Source: Austropuccinia psidii
Taxonomy: Eukaryota; Basidiomycota; Pucciniomycetes; Pucciniales; Sphaerophragmiaceae
DNA length: 64,000 bases
Direction of reading: 5' to 3'
NCBI GenBank assembly: GCA_023105745.1
Contig: JALGQZ010000007.1
Location: forward strand, 50,387,569 to 50,451,568
The notes under the pieces were generated by a model. It made no database searches. It worked only from the letters and a program-made list of their open reading frames with translations, and was not told the origin of the DNA. How positions within the stretch are numbered: the stretch's first letter is position 1; each line of letters starts with the position of its first letter. Positions 10,000 to 20,305 of the stretch are shown one piece after another. The translations under genes were made by a program, and so were the position numbers.

Positions 10000-11241
10000 G
10001 ACACCCAAGTGGATCGTAGAAGAAATGGTGCCACTTTTGAATGATCGCACTCTAAGGTTTGTTCGTTCCACTATGATCAATTCTCTTAAAATCCTAATGC
10101 TTTGTACTCTTGTAGCACGTCTGACAAGTTGCGAATTGTGGCTCTATATGTGCTTTATCGAGATGGGGTCCCAGACGAAGATCGGCGACGACTTTATCAA
10201 CACGCCAAATTAGCCTTACATGAAATGGATGCTGTCAAAAATCTCATTCACCTCGCAGCCAATGTAACAAAAGATAGCGGGGAAAAGAAGAAACAATTGT
10301 TTAAGCAGACGTTGGACGAGAACGCATATGACATTTCAAGGTTTTAACCTTTTGTCAAACTGATGTTGGAGGTACGAGTAACTTTTGCTTACCTTTTAGA
10401 TCACATAACGGTCGGGTTGAGTCATATGGGGATGTGGGTCTATGCAGGAGGCACTTTCGAACGAACTAGACTTGAATTTGTTTCCTTATATGGGTAAAAC
10501 GCCGACTGTCTCCGGCGCAAAGACAGGCGCCGCTAGCTTAGCGACAAACGGCGGTGGTCCCATATCACTACGAAGTGCTAAGCCAAGTTGGCAGCGTCCT
10601 AAATCAAAAACCGTGATTGAGAACCGACAGAGGGTCATGGTCTTTGTGGCTGGCGGATTGACTCATTCAGAAATTCGGGCTGCTTACGAGGTTTCAGAAG
10701 CACACACGAAAGACATAGTCATAGGTTAGCCCAATCAACCCCCTCAGGTTGACGTTCATTGGTTTTATTTACTGCGTAAATTACCAATAACATTAATGAT
10801 ATTATCATAGGTTCAACTCATATTTATAAGCCTAAGAAGTATATCGCGGACTTAATCAACATAGATAGAGGGGGTGCTAGTCAATCTATGGGGCTCACAA
10901 CTGTTGACGCGAATTCTTTGCGACCTTCGAAACTCAGCAAATTACCTCAACCAAAGACTCAACGAACAAATTATGATGAACGATACGTCCATGAACCTTC
11001 CCATCAAAGTTCTCAACGAATCCCACCCGGAAAGGATGTTTCGGCCTCTCGTTCTTCCCACCTTCGTCCAGCCCTTCCTTCCGGATCAAATAGTCTACGC
11101 AAAGCTTCCTCCATTCGCTCATTTGTTGCAGAGAACTCACCTTTGCCTTCGCCTTCTATTGTCTCCGCTCCTTCAGGTTATGGTACTCCCAAGGTTGAAA
11201 AGGAGAAAAAGAAAGGCTTTTTCAGTCGAAGTAAAAAATGA
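10000..11241 (+). pseudogene. SEC1: SEC1-like gene, 3' half, second piece
   Basis: The plus strand continues the Sec1/Munc18 protein: TPKWIVEEMVPLLNDRTL, then DKLRIVALYVLYRDGVPDED and RRRLYQHAKL, then RQRVMVFVAGGLTHSEIRAA, SEAHTKDIVIGSTHIYKPKK and a basic, Ser/Pro-rich tail ending KKGFFSRSKK. Exons by GT-AG joins are 10000-10056, 10116-10371, 10448-10724 and 10811-11241; introns are 59, 76 and 86 bp, and each join keeps the frame. One in-frame TAA at 10345-10347 follows DISRF, where the family usually carries a basic residue, so this copy is broken even without the transposon. Sec1 acts at the plasma membrane with syntaxins and the exocyst; here no complete protein can be made. Confidence 0.9.
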
Positions 11242-11768
11242 TAAGATAAAAAGGCATCAGGTAAAAAATTTTCTTAAGACAGGTGAAAAAAATGTAATTC
11301 CTTAAGATAATTAACATCATGAAGGCTATTTACAGTTAGCAACAAAGAAAAATAAAATAAAAACAAGAGATACCATGCTGGGCAAGAGAAATAAAGCCAG
11401 CTTTCTTTGGAGCTTTTTCAACTTAACAATCCGCTATTTTCAAAACATATATATGTATATCATAATGAGCCTATTTATTTATTTACAAAACAATGATATA
11501 TATGTCAATGCGATCTTTTTAAGTAATTATTATTTTGTAATGTCTATTAGATTGATAACAATGGAATTTTTGTGAATTTAACTCCAAAAAAGTAATCTGT
11601 GCAATTTTTCTTCAATTCGGCTGAAGGAATGAACCTTTGAGTAGGCTTCAATAAGATTAACAATGCGAAAAAAGCAAGTCACAAAGGAAAATATTAAAAA
11701 AAATTAATGTAAAAAGATTGGAAAGCACGCTAAAGAAAGCCAAGCAAACAAAAGAGAAAGGCAAAGAA
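11242..11768. other. Intergenic, no gene seen
   Basis: AT-rich spacer between the convergent 3' ends of the SEC1 3' half (plus) and the coiled-coil gene (minus). It contains long T/A tracts and no domain-bearing frame. Confidence 0.6.
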
Positions 11769-12652
11769 TCAGGCTCTGTGAATTAGTAGTTGTAGGCCTA
11801 TGGCCTGTTTAAATGCCTTCCGTCTTGCATCTCTACTTTGAGGAACGATTTCCTCAAGCCCCTCCAATAATTCTTTGAGGCACGCAGCTATTAAAAAATC
11901 AAAGAAAATCCTTGTTTTATGTTAATCGATCAAACTTGTCTTTTCAAAAAATAAAACTTACTGGACAAATTCTCAACTTCATCAATTGTTTCAGGAAATA
12001 AATTGAGTATTGACCCTGTTTTAAGTGACGCCAATGGTGTTAATGGATCCATTGTGGAAAGGCAAATACTGTTAGCCATTCTTGCGCGATTGTTTTTATC
12101 CCTAAGTAAAAAATTCAAAAAAAAAGATAAGTAAGTAAATTGAAAAAGAAAAAAAAAACTTACAATAATGTAAGCTTCTTATCCAGTTTAAAATAATTTT
12201 CATCCATTTTCTTTTCTAATAATAAAATATTTTCAGTTTGTTTGTCTACTTTTTTTTTCTATTAATGAAATCTTTTTACCTTGTGAATCTATTTTTTTTT
12301 CTAATGATAAAATCTTTCCACCTTGTAAACCTACTTTTTTTTCGAGTGATAAAATCTTTCCACCTTGTAAATCTACTTTTTTTTCGAGTGAATCTACTTT
12401 TTCTTCTAATGATAAAATCTTTCCACTTTGTAAATCTACTTTTTGTTTGAGTGATTTCATTTCTGAGCCTTGGTTTTGGATTTCTGAGCTTTGGTTCTTG
12501 ATTTGATCAGAGAGTTCTGAAAGCTTTTGCAATAAATTTACCTCAGCATTTACCGAGGGTAAAGCAGACAGCGAACCCATGCTGTCCGCAATTTCTTGAT
12601 GATGACTTTGTAGATTGATGAAAATTGGTGGTAATGCCCCACGAAACTTCAA
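11769..12652 (-). pseudogene. Coiled-coil protein gene, three exons, probably frameshifted
   Basis: Not a family I can name. Proposed minus-strand exons are 12652-12163, 12101-11962 and 11887-11769, with GTAAG donors and AG acceptors. Exon 1 starts MKFRGALPPIFINLQ and then holds tandem 14-residue (two-heptad) repeats of the type KVDLQGGKILSLEK, a clear coiled coil. Exon 2 reads DKNNRARMANSICLSTMDPL and then NLFPETIDEVENLS; exon 3 reads CLKELLEGLEEIVPQSRDAR and ends IHRA. Exon 1 runs into a stop at 12233-12235 just after a run of nine A. Dropping one A restores the heptad pattern through about 12185, and a second 1-base change is needed to enter exon 2 in frame. It may be a decayed gene or carry sequencing errors. 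Confidence 0.6.
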
Positions 12653-13349
12653 TTGTGTAAAAAATAATTTTTCGGTGGGAGAAAGTATTGTTTCTACCCT
12701 TTGGAAGACAAAACACTTTATAACCTCAAAAAGGCAAGTTATGAAACAAATGTTGCACAGATGCGCTTAAAAAGTAAATTTCTCAGGCAAATTTTGAATT
12801 CAAAACTGATTGAATCCATAATTGTATTGTCCAACAGTCTGTTTTGATACCAACTGGACCACTATACTATATTACATGGGGGAGTGGCGACTAGTTTGGC
12901 CAGCAGGGTGGGTTTGGGGTGAAGAAGTTGGTTATCCTGTTTGCAGAGTGAACTGGAACTCAGGCCAGAATAAAGCGCATCACTACTTGATTAGGGGAGC
13001 TCAAGGGGTGGATCCATAAGCCACATTTTACCGCAACATGAGCAGATTTCAACGCCCAAGCACCACCTGGCCCCATATGTGAAAATGGCCTACAACAATC
13101 AAAGCTCATGAACCAGGCCACCAGCTACCAAAAATGGTGGTTCAAGGAGTTAAAATCAAGCGATCGAGAAATCAAGCACGAGCCAATAAAAACCAGTGCC
13201 TTGAACTCCCCTAGATGATCTTAGAGCCTACATTTTGAATGTGTACCAGTTTTAAACGCTTCATTTTCAACAAAGAATCTACGGATCGTCTCCATGATCT
13301 GTTCTTTCAATAATTACTCCTATACCAAGTCGTCATAATATTGTCATTG
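12653..13349. other. Unassigned segment with inverted repeat
   Basis: No gene is supported. About 12840-13220 is noticeably richer in GC than its flanks. It contains an inverted repeat: AGGGGAGCTCAAGG at 12993-13006 and CCTTGAACTCCCCT at 13199-13212 (13 of 14 bases pair). A short plus-strand frame at 12822-13019 has no recognisable domain. It could be a small transposon remnant. Confidence 0.4.
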
Positions 13350-13600
13350 TTAGTGAAGCACATGAGTGTTCCTAACTTCCTGTGATATTAATTTGCTTTT
13401 TAGCGTTCTCCAAGATCTAAAATAGTCTTGGACTCTTTCAAAATGAACTAAGCTTACCCATCTCTTGTCTACAGTATCATCAAAGACCACAGACAATAAA
13501 ACTTCAGTAATCAAGCTAATTAATTGATTCAAGTTTTTCTTTAATTGAGATCATCAGGCAACGTATATCCAAATCATCAATGGCTTGATTCATTCGTTGA
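13350..13600 (-). pseudogene. Unidentified coding fragment
   Basis: The minus strand reads RMNQAIDDLDIRCLMISIKE and KLESI in one frame up to about 13530, then NQLISLITEVLLSVVFDDTV, RWVSLVHFERVQDYFRSW and LKSKLISQEVRNTHVLH in the next frame, ending at 13350. The amino-acid composition looks like a real helical protein broken by a single frame change, and it is divergent from the SEC1 5' half that begins 40 bases away. I do not recognise the family, and coding status is uncertain. Confidence 0.3.
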
Positions 13601-13638
13601 CTAACTGACCTCTTCATTTTCATCATCTCCTTTTATAG

Positions 13639-14784
13639 GTTATCTTGACACTATTCAATCTGTTAAACCCTCAAACGGTCGTTGGAAGATTTTAGTGCTT
13701 GATAAACACTCTCAATCTCTCATTAATGGCGTATTAAAAACCTTTGAAATCTTAGAACTTGGTGTTCAACGTATGTCCATGTCAACACTTAATCACATTT
13801 CTCAAATTCTTTCAATCCATCTTTGAAAGTGTTTTTATATCTTATTATCATTTCATACGATTATTTTTAAAAATCATGTCATTTTCAAGAACAATTCCAT
13901 TTATTACAGAATTAATCACTAATTATAATTCATCTTATACAAACAAAACATGTTTCAGAAATCGATCTAATTGAAAACAACCGAAATCCTACCCCGAATC
14001 TTGACGTTATTTACATCCTTGCACCAATAGCTAAGAATATTGACCGAATCATAGCCGATTTTTGTCCTCATGGTAGCACTGGCAAAAAGGCACCACCTGA
14101 AGGTTTCAATAAATATGCTGGCGCGCATATGTTTTTTGGTGATGGTAATTGATCTATTTTTAAAGTCAAAGTTTGACATTTCGCTTCGATTTATCAATCC
14201 GCTAAGTCTTTTTGCTATGTATGAAAAACCATGGAACATGGTTCAAAACTTTTATAGCCTTAGATGATCAACTTGTCAACAGACTCACCCATTCTCCAGC
14301 TGCGCCCTACCTTCGGCAAGTAATCGAATTGTTTACTGATATTTTGCCAGAGGAACCTCAAGTGTATACACTCCGGCCTCCAAATCCTCGTAGTTTTTTG
14401 ACTCTCTATGCTCCTCCACCCATTCGATCCGCTGAACAAGCGCTTGATATCTGGGAAGAAGAAACTTGTTGGACAAGCACATCGGCAAGCAGACATGCTG
14501 TTTGAGCACGGACATTTGACAAACCAGACTAGTCTGAATGACATAAAGGACATGTTGGCTAGTCTACCCTATTTGAAAGAAAGTAAAGAAAAGGTAATTA
14601 TTCTGGTTTTATAAATGATTGACGGCTTTTTGGCCTTGGCCACTTGTACCTCTTTGTTTTGATTATTGTTTTCTATAGCTTTCTCAATCTCAGCATGGCA
14701 GAAACCTGTATGGAATTGTTTGAAAAACGTCAATTAGCAGCAGTAGCATCAGTTGAACAGTGCCGCTCGACGGGTATGACAGCC
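13639..14784 (+). pseudogene. SEC1: SEC1-like gene, 5' half with internal deletion
   Basis: Starts after an acceptor (TTTTATAG ending 13638): YLDTIQSVKPSNGRWKILVL and LKTFEILELGVQ, the N-terminal Sec1 domain. Exons: 13639-13770, 13959-14144 (NLDVIYILAPIAKNIDRIIA, FCPHG), 14258 to about 14461 (LVNRLTHSPAAPYLRQVIEL, LYAPPPIRSAEQALDIWEEE). Then, with a frame change and no intron signals, LVGQAHRQADMLFEHGHLTN up to 14593, and a last exon from 14679 (SMAETCMELFEKRQLA). Family knowledge puts WEEE near residue 150 and the LVGQAHRQ helix past residue 300, so about 150 codons are deleted at about 14461. The last exon also lacks 2 bases relative to 4139-4254 and leaves SEC1 homology at about 14784. The first exon with the start codon is not visible. 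Confidence 0.9.
14669..14784 (+). repeat. Direct repeat O, right copy
   Basis: Matches 4129-4246 (intron end plus SEC1 exon start). Beyond 14784 the two copies diverge completely: SEC1 coding continues on the left copy, while unrelated AT-rich DNA follows here. Confidence 0.9.
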
Positions 14785-15828
14785 GGCTATCCAGTCAAGC
14801 CGAACTTATTTATACTACAAGGCCATATGTACTATGAGGTTTAAAACTAATTTCATACAATTAACCCCAAATAAAGTTTCAGCTAATACTCCATTATGAG
14901 TTATGGCTAAATGGGCAAGATACAAACCATGGAAAGGGTCATAATTCAGTCAATGTTGGTTTCCCAAAGTTCCTTTAAAAATTATTTGCTAGTTTTATGC
15001 AGGCTAATTAATAAATACTGATTATGAGTTTACTAATCATAAAGACATACTAATGATCAACTTTCTTATGTTATATCTATAAGGAATTAATTGCAATTTA
15101 AGAATATAAGAACCCCAGTCAAGTTGCAATAACTATAAATCGACTGTATAAATGGTGCCACATTATTTAAGACCCTTCTCAGGGTGATTTGAAAAATTTT
15201 ACCATATCCAAATTGTTGGAATTGTTTTAATTGATAATGGATGTAGAGAAATGTTTGAAAGAATGCAAATAATCCTTTTCATGGAGATTCCATGCATGGA
15301 CTGATTGTTGACTTATTCAGTTTGGTTAAAACCATATTTGTAATCATTATGGTACAAATATGTCATGTTCCATTTTAGTTGTATAACTGCATGACCACCA
15401 CTGACTTATGGTCACCTCAATCATTTTTTGTGTTTGTTTTTTCAGTCCATTAAGTGCTTCTTGTGTTTGTATCAAAAAAATCATAGAGCTTTACAGGTCA
15501 AATTATTCTTTTTAAAGGAAACACTCCCCCCTTTTGGTCTCATTTTAATCCTCCAAATGATAATTTGGAGTAATTCAAGACCTTAAAGAAGCACAGTTTT
15601 ATTGAATCTTTTTTATTTATGAAAAAAATGATTATGTGAGATTACACTGGCATAATTGGGAAATTTTATGTGAAAAAAGTCAAAAGGTCTCACATTTTTT
15701 AATTTTAAAAATTGTTTTCTAGTGTACCTTTTCAATATCAAAAAAAGAGTGACTTTTATAAGTAAGGACACCAAAACAATTTTTTAGTTTTTAGCTTTTG
15801 AATGATTAAAGCTTTGATGATTTTCTTA
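14785..15828. other. AT-rich DNA, no gene seen
   Basis: No reading frame with recognisable content and no clear repeat partner within the window. Confidence 0.6.
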
Positions 15829-15836
15829 TTTATTTA
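15829..15836. repeat. 8-bp target duplication, left (TTTATTTA)
   Basis: Identical to 16368-16375. The sequence is low in complexity, so chance cannot be excluded, but it borders matching inverted ends exactly. Confidence 0.7.
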
Positions 15837-16367
15837 GGGTGTTGGTAAACCCACATAAGCCCTTATGTGTTTTTACTAAAAACTTATGTGTTTTTGCCAT
15901 CAATTTTTCAAAAAATGTAATTGAATGGTAAAAAAACATAAGGGGTGGTTTTTAAATAAAATATGGCTATTTATGGCATTTTGAAGGCCATTAATGGAAT
16001 TATAAATGCAATAAAGGGAATTATTAATGCCATTAATGGCATTATAAATGCAATAGAGGGAATTATTAATGCTATAAATTGCATTATCAATGCAATAAAG
16101 GGAATTATTAATGCTATAAATGGCATTTTTAATGCCATTTATGGAATTGTTAATGCCATTAACAAAAAAAAACTATGCCATTTATGGCATTTCTAATGTC
16201 ATTTATAGCCTTAACAATTCCATAAATGGCATTGCTAATGTCATTTATAGCCTTAACAATTCCATAAATGGCATTGTTAATGTCATTAGTGGCCTTAACA
16301 TTTTTAGTAAAAACACATAAGCGCTTATGTGTTTTTACTAAAAGCTTACACGGGTTTACCAAAACCC
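15837..16367. mobile_element. Palindromic MITE (531 bp), hAT-type by duplication size
   Basis: The left end GGGTGTTGGTAAACCCACAT and the right end read inward GGGTTTTGGTAAACCCGTGT form terminal inverted repeats (about 24 bases with 4 mismatches including the next few). The next segment, around TAAGCCCTTATGTGTTTTTA, recurs inverted near 16316-16338. The interior is made of short tandem repeats whose right half is the reverse complement of the left half, so a single strand could fold over almost its full length. An 8-bp duplication TTTATTTA flanks it. There is no transposase. The long frame at 15963-16196 encodes only a repeated INAINGI pattern and is not a gene. Confidence 0.75.
15963..16295. 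repeat. Inverted pair of tandem arrays inside the MITE
   Basis: 15963-16160 is built from variants of GGAATTATTAATGCCATTAA with a period near 30 bases. 16185-16295 has a 42-base unit containing ACAATTCCATAAATGGCATT, the reverse complement of the left array text at about 16135-16155. The symmetry centre is near 16170. Confidence 0.8.
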
Positions 16368-16375
16368 TTTATTTA
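16368..16375. repeat. 8-bp target duplication, right (TTTATTTA)
   Basis: Second copy of 15829-15836. Confidence 0.7.
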
Positions 16376-18751
16376 TTGAATTTTTAGAGTATCTTTGTTT
16401 TTTAAAAGAAGGATTTGGGAATTTACTTTTGTTAGTTGTTATTAAAAGAAAGCTGGTTATAAGGTATATATATATATACAAATCAATAAAAAAGAATTTT
16501 ATTATATCTATCCTATAAAAAGTTGAATTATATTTAAAGAAGAGAAAAAAGAATAAATTAATATATTATTTATTTTCTTGAAACTAACTTATCAATATTA
16601 ATTTAAGGTGATCCTATTTTTTATTTTAAATTAATGACTGAAATAAGAGAAGTCCCCCCCAAAGAAAACCTTAAAACTCAAAATGAAAAACACTTATTAA
16701 AATTATTATTGCATAAACTAATGTATATTATATGAGTAGGGAGGGGAATAGTCATCATTCTTGGGAAATAAATTTAAAGAAAAAGGTGATTTTATTGATA
16801 AATTACATAAAACAATAACTTGAATTATTATATTTGTTAAAACTTGAATCAATAATTATGAAAATCAAAGAAACTCAATTATTGAGGATTAAGAAATATA
16901 TCTTGTAGATTAAGGGATCAAAGCTTTAATTAAATTTTGACAGGCTTTATTTGGCTCAATTCCTTTCATAATATTTCAAATAAAAGAAAATTGGATTTAT
17001 TATCTGTATTTTTAGTTATGAAGTAAGAAAATTGGATAATATATAATTGAAGTCATAAATTTGCTAAAGATGATCAATGATCAAATGAATTGAATTATAT
17101 TCTTCCTTAACCTGGTTTGCGTATTAATTATTAAGAAGAGGGTTTTTATTTTTAAATGTTCCTGAAGCCTTCTGAAAATACATTTATGGATTTTGAAATT
17201 TTGTTTGAAACTTTCAGAAAATAATAGTAAATCTGAGGGTAAATACATTCCTTATGAGAAAAGATATATTTTGATCTAAATAAGTGTTAGTTCAGTAAAT
17301 TATTGAAGCTTCAAAAATTAAATTTATTGAGGATGGGTGCTTCCCTTATCTTTGTTTATATTTTATTCTTCTTTAATTGGAAGATTAGCTTGTTTATTTT
17401 TTTTGTTCAATATTAATTTAATAGATTCGTTTTTTTGTCAGTATTATCATCAATAGATTCTGGCTAAGAGATGCATTAGTAGTATATGGAAGATTTATTT
17501 TTAAAGTTGATAAATTTTGAAAGTACCAAAGGGTTCTTACAAATGATTCCTTTGAAATTTCAAATAGAAGTAAAATTAGTTAATATAGAAAATTTTTGGG
17601 CTAATTATTAACTTATGAGTACCTAGTCTGGTCATTATATTTATGAAAATATTTTTTGAAATGAGATTGGAAATAATAGTTAAGGCCTGTAAAAACAGAT
17701 GACATCAATTAAAAAAATAAATTGTACATCAAAGTGATATTCTGGGTTAAATACCTTTACTATAATGAATTGAAATTTATGATAGACCCTTTTGGTGATT
17801 GAAATTAAGAATATTATATAAAATTGGTACATTTTTGAGTAAATGTTTTTCTCTAATTCCATATTTTTTTTAAATTCAAAAGGCAAATTTCCATGAATGT
17901 TGGGAAGTATTCCCATTGCAAGTGTCAATGTGATGATGTAGAAAATTGAAAAAAAAGAAATTTAATGAGGTTTTCTTCTGCTAATTTGTAAAAATCTTTT
18001 AAAGAGCTGACTTGAATACCTTTCACTTCTTGGAATACTCATAGATGATCAATGTTAATGTATGAAATTAATCTTAATATCATGAAATTATAGCTCCTCA
18101 AATGAGATTTGAAGAATTAAAAGACAATACTAATAATATAAATTGAGGATTCTTGATCTTTTGAATGGCTTACAGGCAGTATTCTTTCAAAACTTGGAAA
18201 AGCTATCAGCTGGCCCCTTTAAGTTAAAACCCAATTTCTTAATTTCTTTCAATTATGAGTATATTGAAGTATTAATTTACTTTTTGGATCTATGTGTAGA
18301 GAAAATGAAGATGAGTAATGTCATTCAATAAGATTAGACATAAGGATTTGATAAATTGGTGAAGATTTTCATTAAGAAAAGTTTACATATTGAGAAAAAG
18401 GCATTAATTTTAAATTTGGATAATAAATGTGCTGATAATTTCCTAATTTCAGGGTCTAACATTTTTATTCAAATATAATTAAATATAAGATCTGAGAGAA
18501 AATACTGAGTGCTTTAGTTGTGAATGTCTTTCCCAAGAATAGTGAGCTTTGGGGAAGCAAGATCTATCAAAAAATATTTAAATTTGGTTGTAAATCATAT
18601 TTTACCTCAATTTATATGAAGAGTATGCTTCTGTTAGTTAATAATAAGAAGTTAAAAAAGATAAGAAAAACTTCTCAAACAAAGATCTCATAATCATTAT
18701 GAAACAACAGTATATATATTTCTTAATATAAGTAATTAATTTTCTATGATT
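16376..18751. other. AT-rich DNA, no gene seen
   Basis: Very AT-rich, almost free of CpG, with only short chance frames. No recognised repeat except a short TA microsatellite at about 16467-16480. Confidence 0.6.
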
Positions 18752-20305
18752 TTCAGGATGAGTTCATGCAGAGGCTATGAGACAGTAATTACAAGATTTA
18801 ACTATGACTGTGAAACATAAAACATAGAGGGCTCTACTATTAACGAATAGTGGTGATGTGTCTGTTAAAAGCCTTGGTTGCAATGATTATCAATTGAATT
18901 ATCTTAATCACCACTAAAATAATTAAGATTATAATTATATCTAAAGTATTCTAAGGGTTACCTCTTTTTAAGACAGTTTAACCAAGTAAGAACAGGTTGT
19001 TAAGATAATTGCGGATTTTTCCTACTTGGTGAAGCCTCCTTTTGTCTCAATTCAGGGTGGAAAGAGTGGAATTTCATATTTTAATGCTCATAGAGTAATA
19101 AACTTAGTAAGGTGGCTAGTTTCTGGCTTAACACAACCAAAAAATCTGTATTGGTACCCAGATGTGGTTTTGAAACCACATCTCAACCTTTTATGCCCAT
19201 AAAAGGTAAAACATTTAACCAATATAAAGCTAAAGAATATTGAAAAAGCCAAGGCATGTTCAATCACGTTAAAATAACCTCTGAGGGACTTTTGTCAGAC
19301 AGATTTTCACTAATGAATGAAAAAATTCTACATGAATGGGATTGAAAGCTCATAATTCAATTATACAAGATAATAACCTAGAGTACAACCCTGTATGAAT
19401 ATGTGTGGGAATTTCTTATCTAAGTTGATTTTTAATCAATGGATAAACAAACTCTTTACAGCTTTCACACCTCATAGTTCAATTCTCTGAGATAGTATTC
19501 CACAGTAAAAGCTTGTATGAAATCATAGCCTTAAATCCTTAATAACTTTGTCCATTTTCAAGATAGTGGGCTAAGAAGTGGATTAAATTGTAGCAAAAAG
19601 GTGATCTCTACAAGTTGAAAATACGTTTGAATGGACTTTACTTGAATATTTCAAAGATATTCAGGCTCAAAGTACTCTAACCTTGTTAAGAATAGTATTT
19701 TAATTTTTTTGAGAGAAACATACCAATGAATTATGATCTGTGTAATACAAAAGAATAAAGATGATGCCTCTTCATAGCCCTACTTTTACCTTCAAAAAAA
19801 TATTCTAATTGATTTTTCTCTCATCAAAACTGTGAAATAAAGATGAGGGATGAAAAAATAGAATTGTTTTTCCAGGTTCTTCAGGTAGTATTTTTACTGT
19901 AATTGTTGATCCAGAGGTGCTACAGTCTTGGAGAGAGTACCCCTTGATATATTGTCTTGATAAATTTGTTAAAAGATACCACTATAGGGGTCTTTGATTA
20001 AAACTCCAGATTTTAGATGAGAGGTAAAGATTAAGGTTTATTTCTGAAAGAGTTTACATCCTTAATGACTTGGTTAACTGTTATTAACTGGTAATAAGAA
20101 TAATAGTTTCTGAAAGGGGCAGGTTTCCAATTCAAGACTTTTACATTTACAGACTAACCTCTTTAGGGCCTGACTTTCTGTTTGTGCCCTGATTCTCTGC
20201 TTATTTATTTTAATAAACGTGCAAGGTGTGTATTTCACTCCTTTCATGTATACCATATTTATGGTGATCTTGAGTGTCATGCTTGTTCTCTGGGTTTTAA
20301 AAATT
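18752..20305 (+). repeat. Diverged LTR, family LTR-B (same orientation as 52623)
   Basis: Resembles the inner gypsy LTR (52623-54124) along its length: ACTATGACTGTGAAAC near 18800, GAATAGTGGTGATGTGTCTG near 18846, TATAATTATATCTAAAGTAT near 18930, GGTTTTGAAACCACATCTCA near 19165, and the 3' part TTTATGGTGATC...GTCATGCTTGTTCTCTG near 20258-20293. Both termini are eroded and I could not find target duplications. Much older than the inner gypsy element. Confidence 0.75.

Noticed and set aside
10372..10399. 28-bp intron in SEC1 ending at the first TTTTAG
   Set aside because: Too short and gives an immediate stop. The 76-bp intron ending TATGCAG at 10447 restores the family sequence in frame.
15963..16196. 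Repetitive protein INAINGI as a coding gene
   Set aside because: The frame is a by-product of the minisatellite inside the MITE. The reverse strand gives an equally long repetitive frame.
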